DNA of 64,000 nt from assembly GCF_900114095.1 (NCBI RefSeq), contig NZ_FORV01000005.1:62001-126000 (forward strand). The letters are read 5' to 3'. This DNA is from Sphingomonas sp. NFR04. GTDB taxonomy: Bacteria; Pseudomonadota; Alphaproteobacteria; Sphingomonadales; Sphingomonadaceae. Shown here one piece after another: positions 47,883 to 56,341 of this stretch (position 1 is the first letter of the stretch; every line of letters starts with the position of its first letter). Below the pieces are notes generated by a model. The model saw only the letters and a program-made list of their open reading frames with translations. It did not search any database and was not told where the DNA came from. Made by a program: the position numbers and the translations under genes.

Positions 47883-48020
47883 TCAAACCAACAAGATAAC
47901 AGCAAAAATCACAATGACCAGCAGCGTGCCGATGATCAGCACGTAGCGCGCCACTCCCGGCGTGGTGCCCGCGCGGGCACGATCCGTGGAAAGCGAGGCG
48001 GGTTCATCTTGCTCAGCCAT
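47883..48020 (-). CDS. 45-residue membrane peptide between phyR and ecfG
   Basis: A short frame in the phyR-ecfG gap, same strand as both. The first ~24 residues are polar (MAEQDEPASLSTDRARAG); the rest is one transmembrane helix of Val/Ile/Leu (about residues 25-45), ending at the C-terminus, so it resembles a tail-anchored peptide. Not a described component of the PhyR-NepR-EcfG cascade. Codon use is ordinary for the genome except in the last few codons. Confidence 0.6.
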   Translation of the reverse strand: MAEQDEPASLSTDRARAGTTPGVARYVLIIGTLLVIVIFAVILLV

Positions 48021-48085
48021 GTCATGCTAAACACCCGAAAACCGTTTTAGGTCCGTACCGGGTGGAACCCGCCCGCATTTTCCGA

Positions 48086-48883
48086 TCAGGCGGGAACGGT
48101 CGCCTCGTCGAAGAACAGCGCCTGGCTGATCGTCGCCTTCACCGTTTCGCGCTGGAACGGCTTGGTGATCAGGAAGGTCGGTTCGGGGCGCTCGCCGGTG
48201 AGCAGACGCTCCGGGAAGGCGGTGATGAAGATCACCGGCACCGCGAATTCGGCGAGAATGTCCTTCACTGCGTCGATGCCCGAGCTGTCGTCGGCCAGCT
48301 GGATGTCGGCGAGCACCAGGCCCGGACGATCCTCCATGGCGAGCGCGACGGCCTCGTCGCGGGTGACGGCGACGCCGGTGACGTCATGGCCGAGGTCGCG
48401 GACGATCTGCTCGAGATCCATCGCGATCAGCGGCTCGTCCTCGATGATCATCACCCGGGTGCGGGTCTGGCGTTCGATCTCGGCGACCGCTTCGGCGACC
48501 AGTTCGGTCACACGCGCGGGCTGCTCGCCGATCAGATAGGCAGCGTCCTCGGGCGGAAAGCCTTCCACCGTCGTCAGCAGCAGTGCCTGGCGCGAAAGCG
48601 GGGTGAGGCGGGCGAGCCGCTTGCGGGCGATCGCCTCGGCATCATTGCCCTGCTCGACCGCGTCGATGCTGTCGTCCCACTGGCTCGACTGCCAGATCAC
48701 CTGGAAGGTGCGGTAGAGGCCGAGACGTGCATCGACGTCGCGCGGAAACTGGTCCGGTGCCTCGACGATCGCTTCGAGGGCGGCGCGGACATAGCGGTCG
48801 CCTTCGGCCTGGTTGCCGGTGAGTGCACGGGCATAGCGCCGCAGGAGCGGAAGGTGCGGCGCGAGTTGCTGACCAAGCGACAT
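48086..48883 (-). CDS. phyR: Anti-anti-sigma response regulator PhyR
   Basis: Master switch of the general stress response; about 265 residues. The N-terminal part is a sigma-factor mimic ('RYARALTGN...AGL/LTPLSRQALLLTTVEGF') that binds NepR once the C-terminal receiver is phosphorylated. The receiver has 'MIIEDEPLIAMDLE', the phospho-Asp near residue 193 in 'LVLADIQLAD', and the Lys in 'LITKPF'. Start 48883 gives the usual 'MSLGQQL' N-terminus; ATG 48901 is an alternative. Divergent from nepR. Confidence 0.95.
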   Translation of the reverse strand: MSLGQQLAPHLPLLRRYARALTGNQAEGDRYVRAALEAIVEAPDQFPRDVDARLGLYRTFQVIWQSSQWDDSIDAVEQGNDAEAIARKRLARLTPLSRQALLLTTVEGFPPEDAAYLIGEQPARVTELVAEAVAEIERQTRTRVMIIEDEPLIAMDLEQIVRDLGHDVTGVAVTRDEAVALAMEDRPGLVLADIQLADDSSGIDAVKDILAEFAVPVIFITAFPERLLTGERPEPTFLITKPFQRETVKATISQALFFDEATVPA

Positions 48884-48993
48884 GAGCTGTGTTTTCTCCA
48901 TCAGGTTCGGGAGCCGTTGTCGCCCCCGGCGGGCCGTATTTCAATTGATTCCGTCACCCGAAGAAGCCCCTCCCCGGATTTCGCATCGATGGT

Positions 48994-49019
48994 GGAACAA
49001 TCGAGGCGCTCTTTGGTTT
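48994..49019 (+). promoter_or_regulatory. EcfG-type promoter upstream of nepR
   Basis: GGAAC, 16 nt, then GGTT (or 17 nt then GTTT), fitting GGAAC-N16/17-CGTT. It lies about 140 nt before the nepR start codon, so EcfG probably feeds back on its own anti-sigma factor. Confidence 0.7.
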
Positions 49020-49156
49020 CATCGTCCGGACCGCGTGGATGGTTACCGCGACGTCGGGTGCTTGCACTCGGCGTCGTTATCACTATTCGCGGTAGCGGTC
49101 ACATCGTTCATTCGTCCGGGTGTCCGGACATTTTCCGGACCCTTAGGGGGGAATTG

Positions 49157-49327
49157 GTGCATTCCGCTAAAGATGATCAGGGCAAGCAGCCGCAGCCGGA
49201 GCAGGGGAGCGACAAGAAGTCGCGCCCCAACGCCGACGTGGGGGACGTATTGCGCCGTACATATGACGAGACGCTGAACGAGTCGGTGCCGGATGACCTG
49301 CTCGACCTGCTGAAGAAGCTCGATTAA
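49157..49327 (+). CDS. nepR: Anti-sigma factor NepR
   Basis: A 56-residue anti-sigma factor that sequesters EcfG. The core 'DVLRRTYDETLNESVPDDLLDLLKKLD' is the NepR signature; the first ~25 residues are polar and disordered. GTG start 6 nt after AGGGGG. It is divergent from phyR and 12 nt before the phyP-like gene, so the two are cotranscribed. Confidence 0.93.
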   Translation: MHSAKDDQGKQPQPEQGSDKKSRPNADVGDVLRRTYDETLNESVPDDLLDLLKKLD

Positions 49328-49339
49328 ACGAATCCGCCC

Positions 49340-50908
49340 ATGAACGGCACGGATTCTCCGCCCCGCGGCCGAGGCTTCTCGGCGGCGCTGGGGCGATTGC
49401 CCACGGGCGCCAAGGTATTCCTGATTCTGGTCGGCGCGCTGCTGCCGCTGGCGCTCATTGCGCTGTTCACCACCCTGCAGACGACGCGCAGCGCCGATGA
49501 CGAGGCGCGCGAGCGACTGAGCGTCACTGCACAGGAAAGCGCGGGCAACCTCGAAAATCTGCTCGCGAATCATGTCGCGCAGCTCGGCGAGGCGCTCGCC
49601 GCCCTGGAGCGCAACCCGGACGATGCCCCCAGCTGCACGCGGCTCGCCGGCACCTATGCCGCACAGGCCCAATCGCATTTCGTGGTGCGCGACGGCCGCG
49701 GCCGGACCCTGTGCGGCCGCACGTTCGACCAGTCCGGCATGATCGATTCATCGCGCGGCGACGTCGCGGCGCGGATCGTGCCGGGCGGCCTGTTGCTGCG
49801 GATCAGCGGCGGCGACGGCGCCACTGCCACTGCCTATTATCCGCGCGACCTGCTCGCCGGCCTTGCCCGCCCGAGCGGCTTCGTCCCCGAATATGGCGCC
49901 GCGCTGATCGGCCATGGCGACCGGCTGACGCTCCGCGCGCTCAAGGACAACGGCCCGCTCGACCGCGGCAAGAGCCTGCGCAGCAACCTCGGCGTCGACG
50001 ATCTCGCGCTCGAGACCACCATGCCCGGCGCGCCGATCACCTCCCCGCTGGTGATCGCGACCGTGCTGCTGGTGGTGATGTGGATCGCCGCCGCCGGCAT
50101 CGGCTGGTTCGTCGTCGACATCCTGCTGATCCGCCCCTTGCGCCAGCTGCGCGGCAGCGTCGCCAATTATCAGCCCGGCGACGTGATCGACACCGAGCGG
50201 CTGGGCCCCATCCCCGCACAGGAGATCCGCGAGCTGGGCGACACGTTCAGCGATATCAGCCGCACCGTGCAGGCGCACGAGGCCGATCTCGCCAAGGGCC
50301 TGGTCCAGCAGACCCGCCTCACCCGCGAGGTCCACCATCGGGTGAAGAACAACCTCCAGGTCATCTCCAGCCTGATCAACTTCCACGCCCGCGCCGCCAA
50401 GGGCCGCGAGGCGGCCGAAGCCTATGCCTCGATCCAGCGCCGCGTCGACGCCCTCGCCGTGGTCCATCGCCACCATTATGCCGAGATGGAGGAAAATCGC
50501 GGGCTCGAGCTGCGATCGGTGATCGGCGAGCTCGCCGCTAATCTCCGCGCCACCGCGCCGGAGCAGGCGCGCGGCCTGGGCATCACGCTGGAGGTCGAGT
50601 CGCTGCTCGTCACGCAGGACGTGGCGATCGCCGTCTCTTTCCTGCTCACCGAGATCATCGAGCTCGCGGTCAGCTGCAACGAGGCGGCGCAGATCCGCAT
50701 TTCGATCAAGGCGCCCGAGGATGCCGATCGCGCCGTGGTCCGCGTCTCCTCGCCCGCGCTGGTCGGCGGCGCGACCTTCGAGGGCCTGGTCGAGAAGCGC
50801 TATGGCCGCGTGCTGCTGGGCCTCGCCCGCCAGCTGCGCACCCAGCTCCACCACGACCCGCTGGTCGGCGCCTATGAGACCACGATCGCGATCAACGGAC
50901 GCTTCTGA
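49340..50908 (+). CDS. phyP: Membrane histidine kinase-like sensor (PhyP type) of the stress locus
   Basis: A 522-residue HWE/HisKA_2 protein: transmembrane helix about 24-44, extracytoplasmic sensor region, second helix about 232-255, HAMP-like linker, then 'TREVHHRVKNNLQVISSLINFHARAA' with the phospho-acceptor His near residue 331. The ATP-binding half is degenerate: the N-box position reads 'TEIIELAVSCN' and no G-box is seen. In Sphingomonas the equivalent PhyP acts as a PhyR phosphatase rather than a kinase, which would fit. Start ATG 49340. Confidence 0.85.
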   Translation: MNGTDSPPRGRGFSAALGRLPTGAKVFLILVGALLPLALIALFTTLQTTRSADDEARERLSVTAQESAGNLENLLANHVAQLGEALAALERNPDDAPSCTRLAGTYAAQAQSHFVVRDGRGRTLCGRTFDQSGMIDSSRGDVAARIVPGGLLLRISGGDGATATAYYPRDLLAGLARPSGFVPEYGAALIGHGDRLTLRALKDNGPLDRGKSLRSNLGVDDLALETTMPGAPITSPLVIATVLLVVMWIAAAGIGWFVVDILLIRPLRQLRGSVANYQPGDVIDTERLGPIPAQEIRELGDTFSDISRTVQAHEADLAKGLVQQTRLTREVHHRVKNNLQVISSLINFHARAAKGREAAEAYASIQRRVDALAVVHRHHYAEMEENRGLELRSVIGELAANLRATAPEQARGLGITLEVESLLVTQDVAIAVSFLLTEIIELAVSCNEAAQIRISIKAPEDADRAVVRVSSPALVGGATFEGLVEKRYGRVLLGLARQLRTQLHHDPLVGAYETTIAINGRF

Positions 50909-51003
50909 AAAAATCGTCTGCGTGGTGGAACCCGGCAACGGGGTCGACGTTCTACACTTCGGATAGCGACCTTTGCCCCCCCGCTCTCGCTGTCCACGAC
51001 ATG

Positions 51004-51051
51004 GGCCCGGAAGCGTCTACCCTCCCCCCCCCCCGGTGACGCTTCCGGGCC
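51004..51051 (+). terminator. Strong hairpin with poly-C loop after the phyP-like gene
   Basis: A 14-bp perfect stem GGCCCGGAAGCGTC / GACGCTTCCGGGCC enclosing a 20-nt loop that contains a run of 11 C. About 95 nt beyond the stop. No U tract. The homopolymer could vary in length or be miscounted. Confidence 0.5.
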
Positions 51052-51177
51052 TACATCCCTCCTGACATCGCTGGATCGAGCTTCCCACGGCGCCTCTGCG
51101 CTGAGCTGCAGGAACGTTTCCACGCGCGCGGCATTGAACCCTTCGTCCCGGCAAACGGGGAATGAAGGAGATTTTCG

Positions 51178-51312
51178 ATGCGTAAACTCATCGCGTGCGC
51201 CGCGCTCGCCGGCACCCTGCTCATCGCAGCCTGCAACACCGTGGAGGGCGCCGGCAAGGACGTCGCTTCCGCGGGCGACACCGTCGCCAACGCCGCAGAC
51301 AAGTCGAAGTAA
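51178..51312 (+). CDS. Entericidin family lipoprotein
   Basis: A 44-residue lipoprotein. Signal peptide with lipobox 'LIAAC' (Cys19), mature part 'CNTVEGAGKDVASAGDTVANAADKSK', the entericidin A/B pattern. GAAGGAG lies 7 nt before the ATG. In other Alphaproteobacteria such genes are often stress-induced; GGAAC occurs upstream but without a good -10. Confidence 0.85.
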   Translation: MRKLIACAALAGTLLIAACNTVEGAGKDVASAGDTVANAADKSK

Positions 51313-51354
51313 GGACGTCAGCAAGCCCCTGCCGCACCGCGGCGGGGGCTTCGC

Positions 51355-52152
51355 TTATTCGGCGGTCTCGGCCTCGGCCTCGACGTCCGCCGCTTCCGCC
51401 TCGGTCGCCGCCGTGCGCTCGCGCCGCCGCCGGGTGAAGTAGATCGCGATCAGCGACAGGAAATACAGCCCGATCAGCGGGCCCGCCAGCAGCAGCTGCG
51501 ACCCCACGTCCGGCGGGGTCAGCACCGCCGCGATCGCCACAGAGGCGACGATGGCATAGCGCCACGCGCCCTTCAGCTGCTCATAGGTGACGATGCCAGC
51601 ATGTTCGAGCAGCATCAGCAGCACCGGCAGCAGGAACGAGATCCCGAAGCCGAAAATGAACTGCATGATGAACTTGAGGTAGTTGTTCACGTCGGGCAGC
51701 GCGGTCTGCTCCACCCCGCCCAGATTGCCCTGGAAGCCGAGCAGGAACTTCAGCGCCACCGGGATGGCGACGAAGTACGCCATCGAGGCGCCGGCGATGA
51801 ACAGGATCGGCGTGGCGAGCAGGAACGGCAGCAGCGCCTGCTTCTCGCGCCGGTACAAGCCGGGCGCGACGAACTGCCAGAGCTGGTTGGCGATGATCGG
51901 AAACGCGATCATCAGCCCGGCGAAGAACGCCACCTTCACCTCGACGAGGAAGCCGCCGAAGATATCGGTGTTGATGATCTTCGCCTGCCCCGCCGTCTTG
52001 AGCGGCGCGACGAGGAAGGAGAGGATGCCGCGCGCGAAATAGAGGCAGCCGCCGAACGCCACCAGCAGCGACAGGATCGACCAGACCAGCCGCTTGCGCA
52101 GCTCGATCAGATGCTCGAGCAGCGGGGCCTGGGTATCGTCGATCTCGCTCAC
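51355..52152 (-). CDS. tatC: Sec-independent protein translocase TatC
   Basis: Core receptor of the twin-arginine export system; 265 residues. 'APLLEHLIELRKRL' at the N-terminus and 'FPIIANQLWQFVAPGLYRREK' are diagnostic; six transmembrane helices are visible, with a polar Glu/Ala tail. GTG start overlaps the tatB stop (GTGA). Serves the Tat substrates in this window (carbonic anhydrase and probably the DUF1501 protein). Confidence 0.96.
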   Translation of the reverse strand: MSEIDDTQAPLLEHLIELRKRLVWSILSLLVAFGGCLYFARGILSFLVAPLKTAGQAKIINTDIFGGFLVEVKVAFFAGLMIAFPIIANQLWQFVAPGLYRREKQALLPFLLATPILFIAGASMAYFVAIPVALKFLLGFQGNLGGVEQTALPDVNNYLKFIMQFIFGFGISFLLPVLLMLLEHAGIVTYEQLKGAWRYAIVASVAIAAVLTPPDVGSQLLLAGPLIGLYFLSLIAIYFTRRRRERTAATEAEAADVEAEAETAE

Positions 52153-52598
52153 GGCTGTACTTCGCTGGCAGGGGGTACGGGCTTGGCGTCGTTCGCGGCG
52201 GGTTTCGGCGCGGAAACCTCGACCGGGGCCGGATCGGCATGGATCTCCGGCTGCGGCGTCATCACCGGGGCATCGCCGTCATGCGGCACATGGTCGTGCG
52301 AGACGGGCTCCTGGGCGACATGCTCGATCGCCGGCACGGCATCGGGCGCGGCAAGCGGCTGCGGCGGATATTGCCGCATGATCCGCTCATTCTCCGCCGC
52401 CCATTGCTTCTCCAGCTCGGCCAGCTCGGCCTCGCGGACCATCGAATCGATGCCCGAGCGGAACTGACGGGCGACGCCGCGCGCCTTGCCGACCCATTTG
52501 CCGACGAAATGCATCGCCCGCGGCAGGTCCTTCGGCCCGATGAAGATGAGGGCGGCGATGGCCACGACCAAAAACTCGCCGGAATCGATATTGAACAT
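52149..52598 (-). CDS. tatB: Sec-independent protein translocase TatB
   Basis: A 149-residue single-span protein with an amphipathic helix. 'MFNIDSGEFLVVAIAALIFIGPKDLPRAM' is the TatB N-terminus (GPKDLP). A Pro-rich C-terminal tail is variable between species. Second in the tatABC operon. Confidence 0.93.
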   Translation of the reverse strand: MFNIDSGEFLVVAIAALIFIGPKDLPRAMHFVGKWVGKARGVARQFRSGIDSMVREAELAELEKQWAAENERIMRQYPPQPLAAPDAVPAIEHVAQEPVSHDHVPHDGDAPVMTPQPEIHADPAPVEVSAPKPAANDAKPVPPASEVQP

Positions 52599-52696
52599 TC
52601 TGTCGGCGCATCCACTCGCACGGCATGCCCCGGGCGTCCCGGCGCGCTGCGATCAAACCCCGGGGCGCCAGCCTTGGCGCGGCGCCCCGGCAGGGC

Positions 52697-52930
52697 TCAG
52701 CGCTGCTCCTCGCGGGCGCGCTCGGCTTCAGGCGTATAGCCCGGCTCGGGCGCCGGCTTGCCTTCGATCCGGGTCGGCGGCGTCTGGGTATCGTCCTCGG
52801 CCATGCCCTTCTTGAAGTTCTTGATGCCCTTCGCGACGTCACCCATCATGTGGGAGAAACGGCCGCCGCCCAGCAGCAGGATGGCGATGATGCCGACGAC
52901 CAGCCAGTGCATCAGGCTGAAGCTACCCAT
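52697..52930 (-). CDS. tatA: Sec-independent protein translocase TatA
   Basis: A 77-residue pore-forming subunit. '[21 protein letters not shown]' followed by '[14 protein letters not shown]' is the TatA membrane helix, hinge and amphipathic helix. First of the tat operon, about 100 nt upstream of tatB; GAGAA precedes the ATG. Confidence 0.94.
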   Translation of the reverse strand: MGSFSLMHWLVVGIIAILLLGGGRFSHMMGDVAKGIKNFKKGMAEDDTQTPPTRIEGKPAPEPGYTPEAERAREEQR

Positions 52931-53036
52931 GAGAATTCTCCTTGATATCCCGACCTATCTAAGGCCCGCGGCTCCGCACGGCAACGGTTGATCGCCCTAC
53001 GTTGGCGTACACAGCGCCGAACGGAAGGTGAGGCCT

Positions 53037-53636
53037 CTATTCCTCGTCCGTGACAGTTTCGCTTTCCGCCGCCGCCTCGGCCGCGTCGAGCTGTTCCAAG
53101 GCGAGATCGACGGGATCGAGCAGCCCCGCCGCCTTGAGGTCCTCGATCCCCGGCAGGTCGCGCCGGCTGGCCAGCCCGAAATGGCTGAGGAAGCCCGGCG
53201 TCGTGGTATACATCAGCGGCCGCCCCGGCACTTCGCGGCGCCCGGCGGGGCGCACCCAGCCCGCCTCCATCAGCACGTCGATCGTGCCCTTGGAGATCTG
53301 CACGCCGCGGATCGCCTCGATCTCGGCCCTTGTCACCGGTTCGTGATAGGCGATGATCGCCAGCGTCTCGATCCCCGCCCGGCTGAGCTTGCGGCTGTCC
53401 TCGCGGTCGCGGCGGAGCAGATGGGCGAGATCCGCGGCGGTCTGGAAATGCCAGCGGTCGCCGCGGCGGACCAGCTCGATGCCGCGACCGGCATAGTGGT
53501 CGCCGAGCGCCGCCAGCGTGGCGCGGATGTCGACCTCGGGCCCGACATAGGCGCGGATCTCGTCGACGCTCATCGGCGCCTCGGACGCGAACAGCACCGC
53601 CTCGACCGCGCGGATCGGATCGCCGGCGTCGATCAT
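53037..53636 (-). CDS. scpB: Segregation and condensation protein ScpB
   Basis: Kleisin-associated winged-helix subunit of the SMC complex; 199 residues. 'AVEAVLFASEAPMSVDEIRAYVG' and 'LSRAGIETLAIIAYHEPVTRAEIEAIRG' are hallmarks. The ATG overlaps the scpA stop (ATGA). Confidence 0.94.
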   Translation of the reverse strand: MIDAGDPIRAVEAVLFASEAPMSVDEIRAYVGPEVDIRATLAALGDHYAGRGIELVRRGDRWHFQTAADLAHLLRRDREDSRKLSRAGIETLAIIAYHEPVTRAEIEAIRGVQISKGTIDVLMEAGWVRPAGRREVPGRPLMYTTTPGFLSHFGLASRRDLPGIEDLKAAGLLDPVDLALEQLDAAEAAAESETVTDEE

Positions 53637-54367
53637 ATCGGGATCGCCTTGAGGTAGAGCGGCGCGAACGGCGAATCCTGGCGAATCTCCAGCCGCCCCT
53701 GACGCGCCAGCTCCAGCGCGGCGACGAAGGACGAGGCGAGCGCCGAGCGGCGGAACAGCTCGCTCGCGCCCTCGGGCAGGAAGCTCTCGATCACGTCCCA
53801 GTCGATCCGGGTGCCGAGCTGGGTGGAGAGCCGCTCCAGCGCCGCCTCCAGCGTCATCACGTCGCGGTGGGCGACGACGTGCATCACCGGCCGCGTACGC
53901 GCGCTGATCCGGCCATAGGCGGCGATCAGGTCGTAGATCTCCACTTCCCACTTGGCCTGGCGCTGGACGCGCAGGCCTTCGGGCGCGCCGCGCGGGAAGA
54001 CATCGCGCCCCATCCGGTCGCGCGCGACCAGCCGGGCGCCGGCCTCGCGCATCGCGCTCAGCCGTTCGAGGCGGAGCTGCAGGCGGAGCGCCAGCTCCTC
54101 GGGGCTCGGGCTCTCGGCGGGGTTGCGGGGGAGCAGCAGCGCGGACTTCAGATAGGCGAGCCATGCGGCCATCACCAGATAATCGGCGGCGAGTTCCAGC
54201 CGCAGCTCGCGCGCGGCATGGACATAGGCGAGATACTGCTCGACCAGTTCGAGGATCGAGATCTGGCGCAGATCCACTTTCTGCGTGCGGGCAAGCGCGA
54301 GCAGCAGGTCGAGCGGGCCTTCCCAGCCCTCGACCTCGATCTTCAGAATGTCGTCGCCCCCGTCCAC
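53633..54367 (-). CDS. scpA: Segregation and condensation protein ScpA
   Basis: Kleisin bridging the SMC heads; 244 residues. 'EGWEGPLDLLLALARTQKVDL' near the N-terminus and a C-terminal winged helix ('SSFVAALELARQGRLEIRQD') fit. GTG 54367 is the best start: an upstream frame continues into a repeat and has no coding character, but the ribosome site at 54367 is weak. Confidence 0.92.
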   Translation of the reverse strand: MDGGDDILKIEVEGWEGPLDLLLALARTQKVDLRQISILELVEQYLAYVHAARELRLELAADYLVMAAWLAYLKSALLLPRNPAESPSPEELALRLQLRLERLSAMREAGARLVARDRMGRDVFPRGAPEGLRVQRQAKWEVEIYDLIAAYGRISARTRPVMHVVAHRDVMTLEAALERLSTQLGTRIDWDVIESFLPEGASELFRRSALASSFVAALELARQGRLEIRQDSPFAPLYLKAIPI

Positions 54368-54401
54368 CGGGTGGTCATAGGAGGGGCACGCCCCCCAAGC
54401 A

Positions 54402-54571
54402 AATCCTCCCCTGCCACGCAGGGGAGGGGGACCATTTGCGCAGCAAATGGTGGAGGGGCCGCCGCGGCACGCGGCGGAGCCGTGCGGTCGCATTCCGCGC
54501 CTCCGGCGCGGCCCCTCCACCACCGCCTTCGGCGGCGTCCCCCTCCCCCAGCAAGCTGGGGGAGGAAACGC
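54402..54571. repeat. GC-rich inverted repeat, family B copy 6
   Basis: Nested palindromes: CCTCCCCTGCCACGCAGGGG and the complementary CCCCCAGCAAGCTGGGGGAG outside, GGTGGAGGGGCC and GGCCCCTCCACC inside. It separates nagZ from scpA. Read-through frames extending scpA into it are artefacts. Confidence 0.75.
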
Positions 54572-55576
54572 TCAGCTCACCCCCAGCAGCGCATCCCGCT
54601 TGGCCAGCAGCTCGGCGAGCGGCACGTCCTCCGCCTCCTCCACCGAGCCCATTGCCCGCGCGAGCCGCTCCAGGCACACCGCCGGCGCATCAGGAATCCG
54701 GGACGCGATCTCGACCATTTCCGGCATCCGCGCCCAGCAATCGAGCACCACGTCGCAGCCAGCCGCCAGCGCGCGCTCGGCCTTCTCGCCGGCGGTGCCG
54801 GAAAGCGCCTTCATGTCGATATCGTCGGTGAACAGCAGCCCGTCGAAGCCGATCCGGCCCCGGATGATCTGGCGGATCACCGTGGGCGAGAGTGTGGCGG
54901 GCAATTCGGCATCCCAGGCTTCGAACACGATATGCGCGGTCATCCCCATCGGCGCGTGCGCCAGCCGCTGGAACGGCAGCAGGTCCGCCTCCAGCTCCTC
55001 GGCGGAGGCCCTCACCCGCGGCAGTTCGAGATGGCTGTCGACCATCGCCCGGCCATGCCCCGGCATGTGCTTGATGACCCCGACCACGCCGCCGCGCGCC
55101 AGCCCGTCGAGCAGCGCTCGGCCCAGCGCCGCCACCCGCATCGGATCGCGCCCGAATGCGCGGTCGCCGATCGCCGGCGTGCCGCCCTCCACCGCCACAT
55201 CGAGCAAGGGCGCGCAGTCCACCGACACCCCTGCCTCGCGCAGGATCGCGGCAAGCGCCTGGCCGTTCGCCCGCGCCGCCTCGACCGCCGAGATCGGCGC
55301 GCGCTCATACAGTGCGTCGAAGGCGGCGCCGGTCGGGAAGGCCGGCCAGACCGGCGGCTGCATCCGCGCGACACGGCCGCCTTCCTGGTCGATCAGGATC
55401 GGCAGGTCGCCCCGGCCGCTCAGGTCGCGGAGATCGTCGGTGAGTGCCCGCATCTGCGCGGGATCGACGCAGTTGCGCTTGAACAGGATATAGCCGAGCG
55501 GCTCGGCCTCCTTGAAAAAGGCGCGTTCGTCGTCGGTGAGCGAAGGGCCGGACAGGCCGAAGATCACGGGCTTCAT
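54572..55576 (-). CDS. nagZ: Beta-N-acetylhexosaminidase NagZ
   Basis: GH3 enzyme of murein recycling that removes GlcNAc from anhydro-muropeptides; 334 residues. 'LIDQEGGRVARM', 'DCAPLLDVA', 'RAFGRDP' and 'VIKHMPGHGRAMVDSH' (catalytic His-Asp loop) are present, and the nucleophile Asp is in 'FTDDIDM'. ATG 55576. Between the SPOR gene and scpA, the usual alphaproteobacterial order. Confidence 0.95.
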   Translation of the reverse strand: MKPVIFGLSGPSLTDDERAFFKEAEPLGYILFKRNCVDPAQMRALTDDLRDLSGRGDLPILIDQEGGRVARMQPPVWPAFPTGAAFDALYERAPISAVEAARANGQALAAILREAGVSVDCAPLLDVAVEGGTPAIGDRAFGRDPMRVAALGRALLDGLARGGVVGVIKHMPGHGRAMVDSHLELPRVRASAEELEADLLPFQRLAHAPMGMTAHIVFEAWDAELPATLSPTVIRQIIRGRIGFDGLLFTDDIDMKALSGTAGEKAERALAAGCDVVLDCWARMPEMVEIASRIPDAPAVCLERLARAMGSVEEAEDVPLAELLAKRDALLGVS

Positions 55577-55618
55577 GGGCGCAAGGCCTAACCGATCCGG
55601 CCGCCCCCGCAACCCCTG

Positions 55619-56341
55619 TCAGCTCGCGACGAAGCAGTTCTCGCCGGCGACCTTGAGCTTGCCGCAAATCTCGCGCGCCTGGCCGTTGCTGCCTGCGTTC
55701 ACCCGCAGCCGGTAGACGGTCTTGCCCTCCGCCGTGGCGAACGGCACCACCAGCTTGCCCAGCGGCGCGAGATAGGCGAACCGCTTCGACATCCGCGTCC
55801 AGGCAAGGTTCGCCGCGCCCTCGCTGGGGAAGGCGCCGAGCTGGACCAGCGCGCCCGCCCCCTCGCCCGCCGAACTCGCCGCCGCCACCTTGGGCGTCGG
55901 CGTCGGCTTGACGATCGTGGGCGCAGGCAAGGCGATCGTCGCGCTGCTGCTCGCCTTGGGGCCGTTGGTCGGCGCCTGGCGCGGCTTCTGCCCCTCGACC
56001 GGCGCCTCGGGCAGCGCGCCAACATTGATGCCGGCCTCGCTCGGCCCGCCCTGGCTGGTGCGGAAGACGATGTCGCCCTCGCCGTCCACACGCATCCCGC
56101 CCGGCTGGTCCGGCCGCACCTTGTAGGGTTCGGCCGGGGCCGCGATCAGCGCGCCATTGCCGTCGCGCGAGGCCTGGTGCCGCAGCCAGTAATAGACGCC
56201 GCCCGCCGCCCCCAGCACGAGCAGGGCGAGGAAGATCGTGACGAACACGCGGCCCTGCCGCGGCTCCTCATAGGCCTCCTCCACCGTCTCCAGCCAGGGG
56301 AGCCGCTCGCTGTCGTCGTACCGGCCGCGCATCGCCGTCAC
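55619..56341 (-). CDS. SPOR domain-containing protein
   Basis: A 240-residue bitopic membrane protein: cytoplasmic N-terminus, transmembrane helix about 33-52, Pro/Ala-rich periplasmic linker, and a C-terminal SPOR domain ('ALVQLGAFPSEGAANLAWTRM...VYRLRVNAG') that binds denuded glycan at division sites. The GTG start overlaps the argS stop (GTGA); an ATG three codons later is possible. Confidence 0.88.
   Translation of the reverse strand: MTAMRGRYDDSERLPWLETVEEAYEEPRQGRVFVTIFLALLVLGAAGGVYYWLRHQASRDGNGALIAAPAEPYKVRPDQPGGMRVDGEGDIVFRTSQGGPSEAGINVGALPEAPVEGQKPRQAPTNGPKASSSATIALPAPTIVKPTPTPKVAAASSAGEGAGALVQLGAFPSEGAANLAWTRMSKRFAYLAPLGKLVVPFATAEGKTVYRLRVNAGSNGQAREICGKLKVAGENCFVAS

Noticed and set aside
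51112..51140. EcfG promoter in front of the entericidin-type gene
   Set aside because: GGAAC is present, but no GTT element occurs at 16-17 nt spacing.
53867..55591. 574-codon frame opposite scpA and nagZ
   Set aside because: It runs across two real genes and a repeat and has no recognisable domain.
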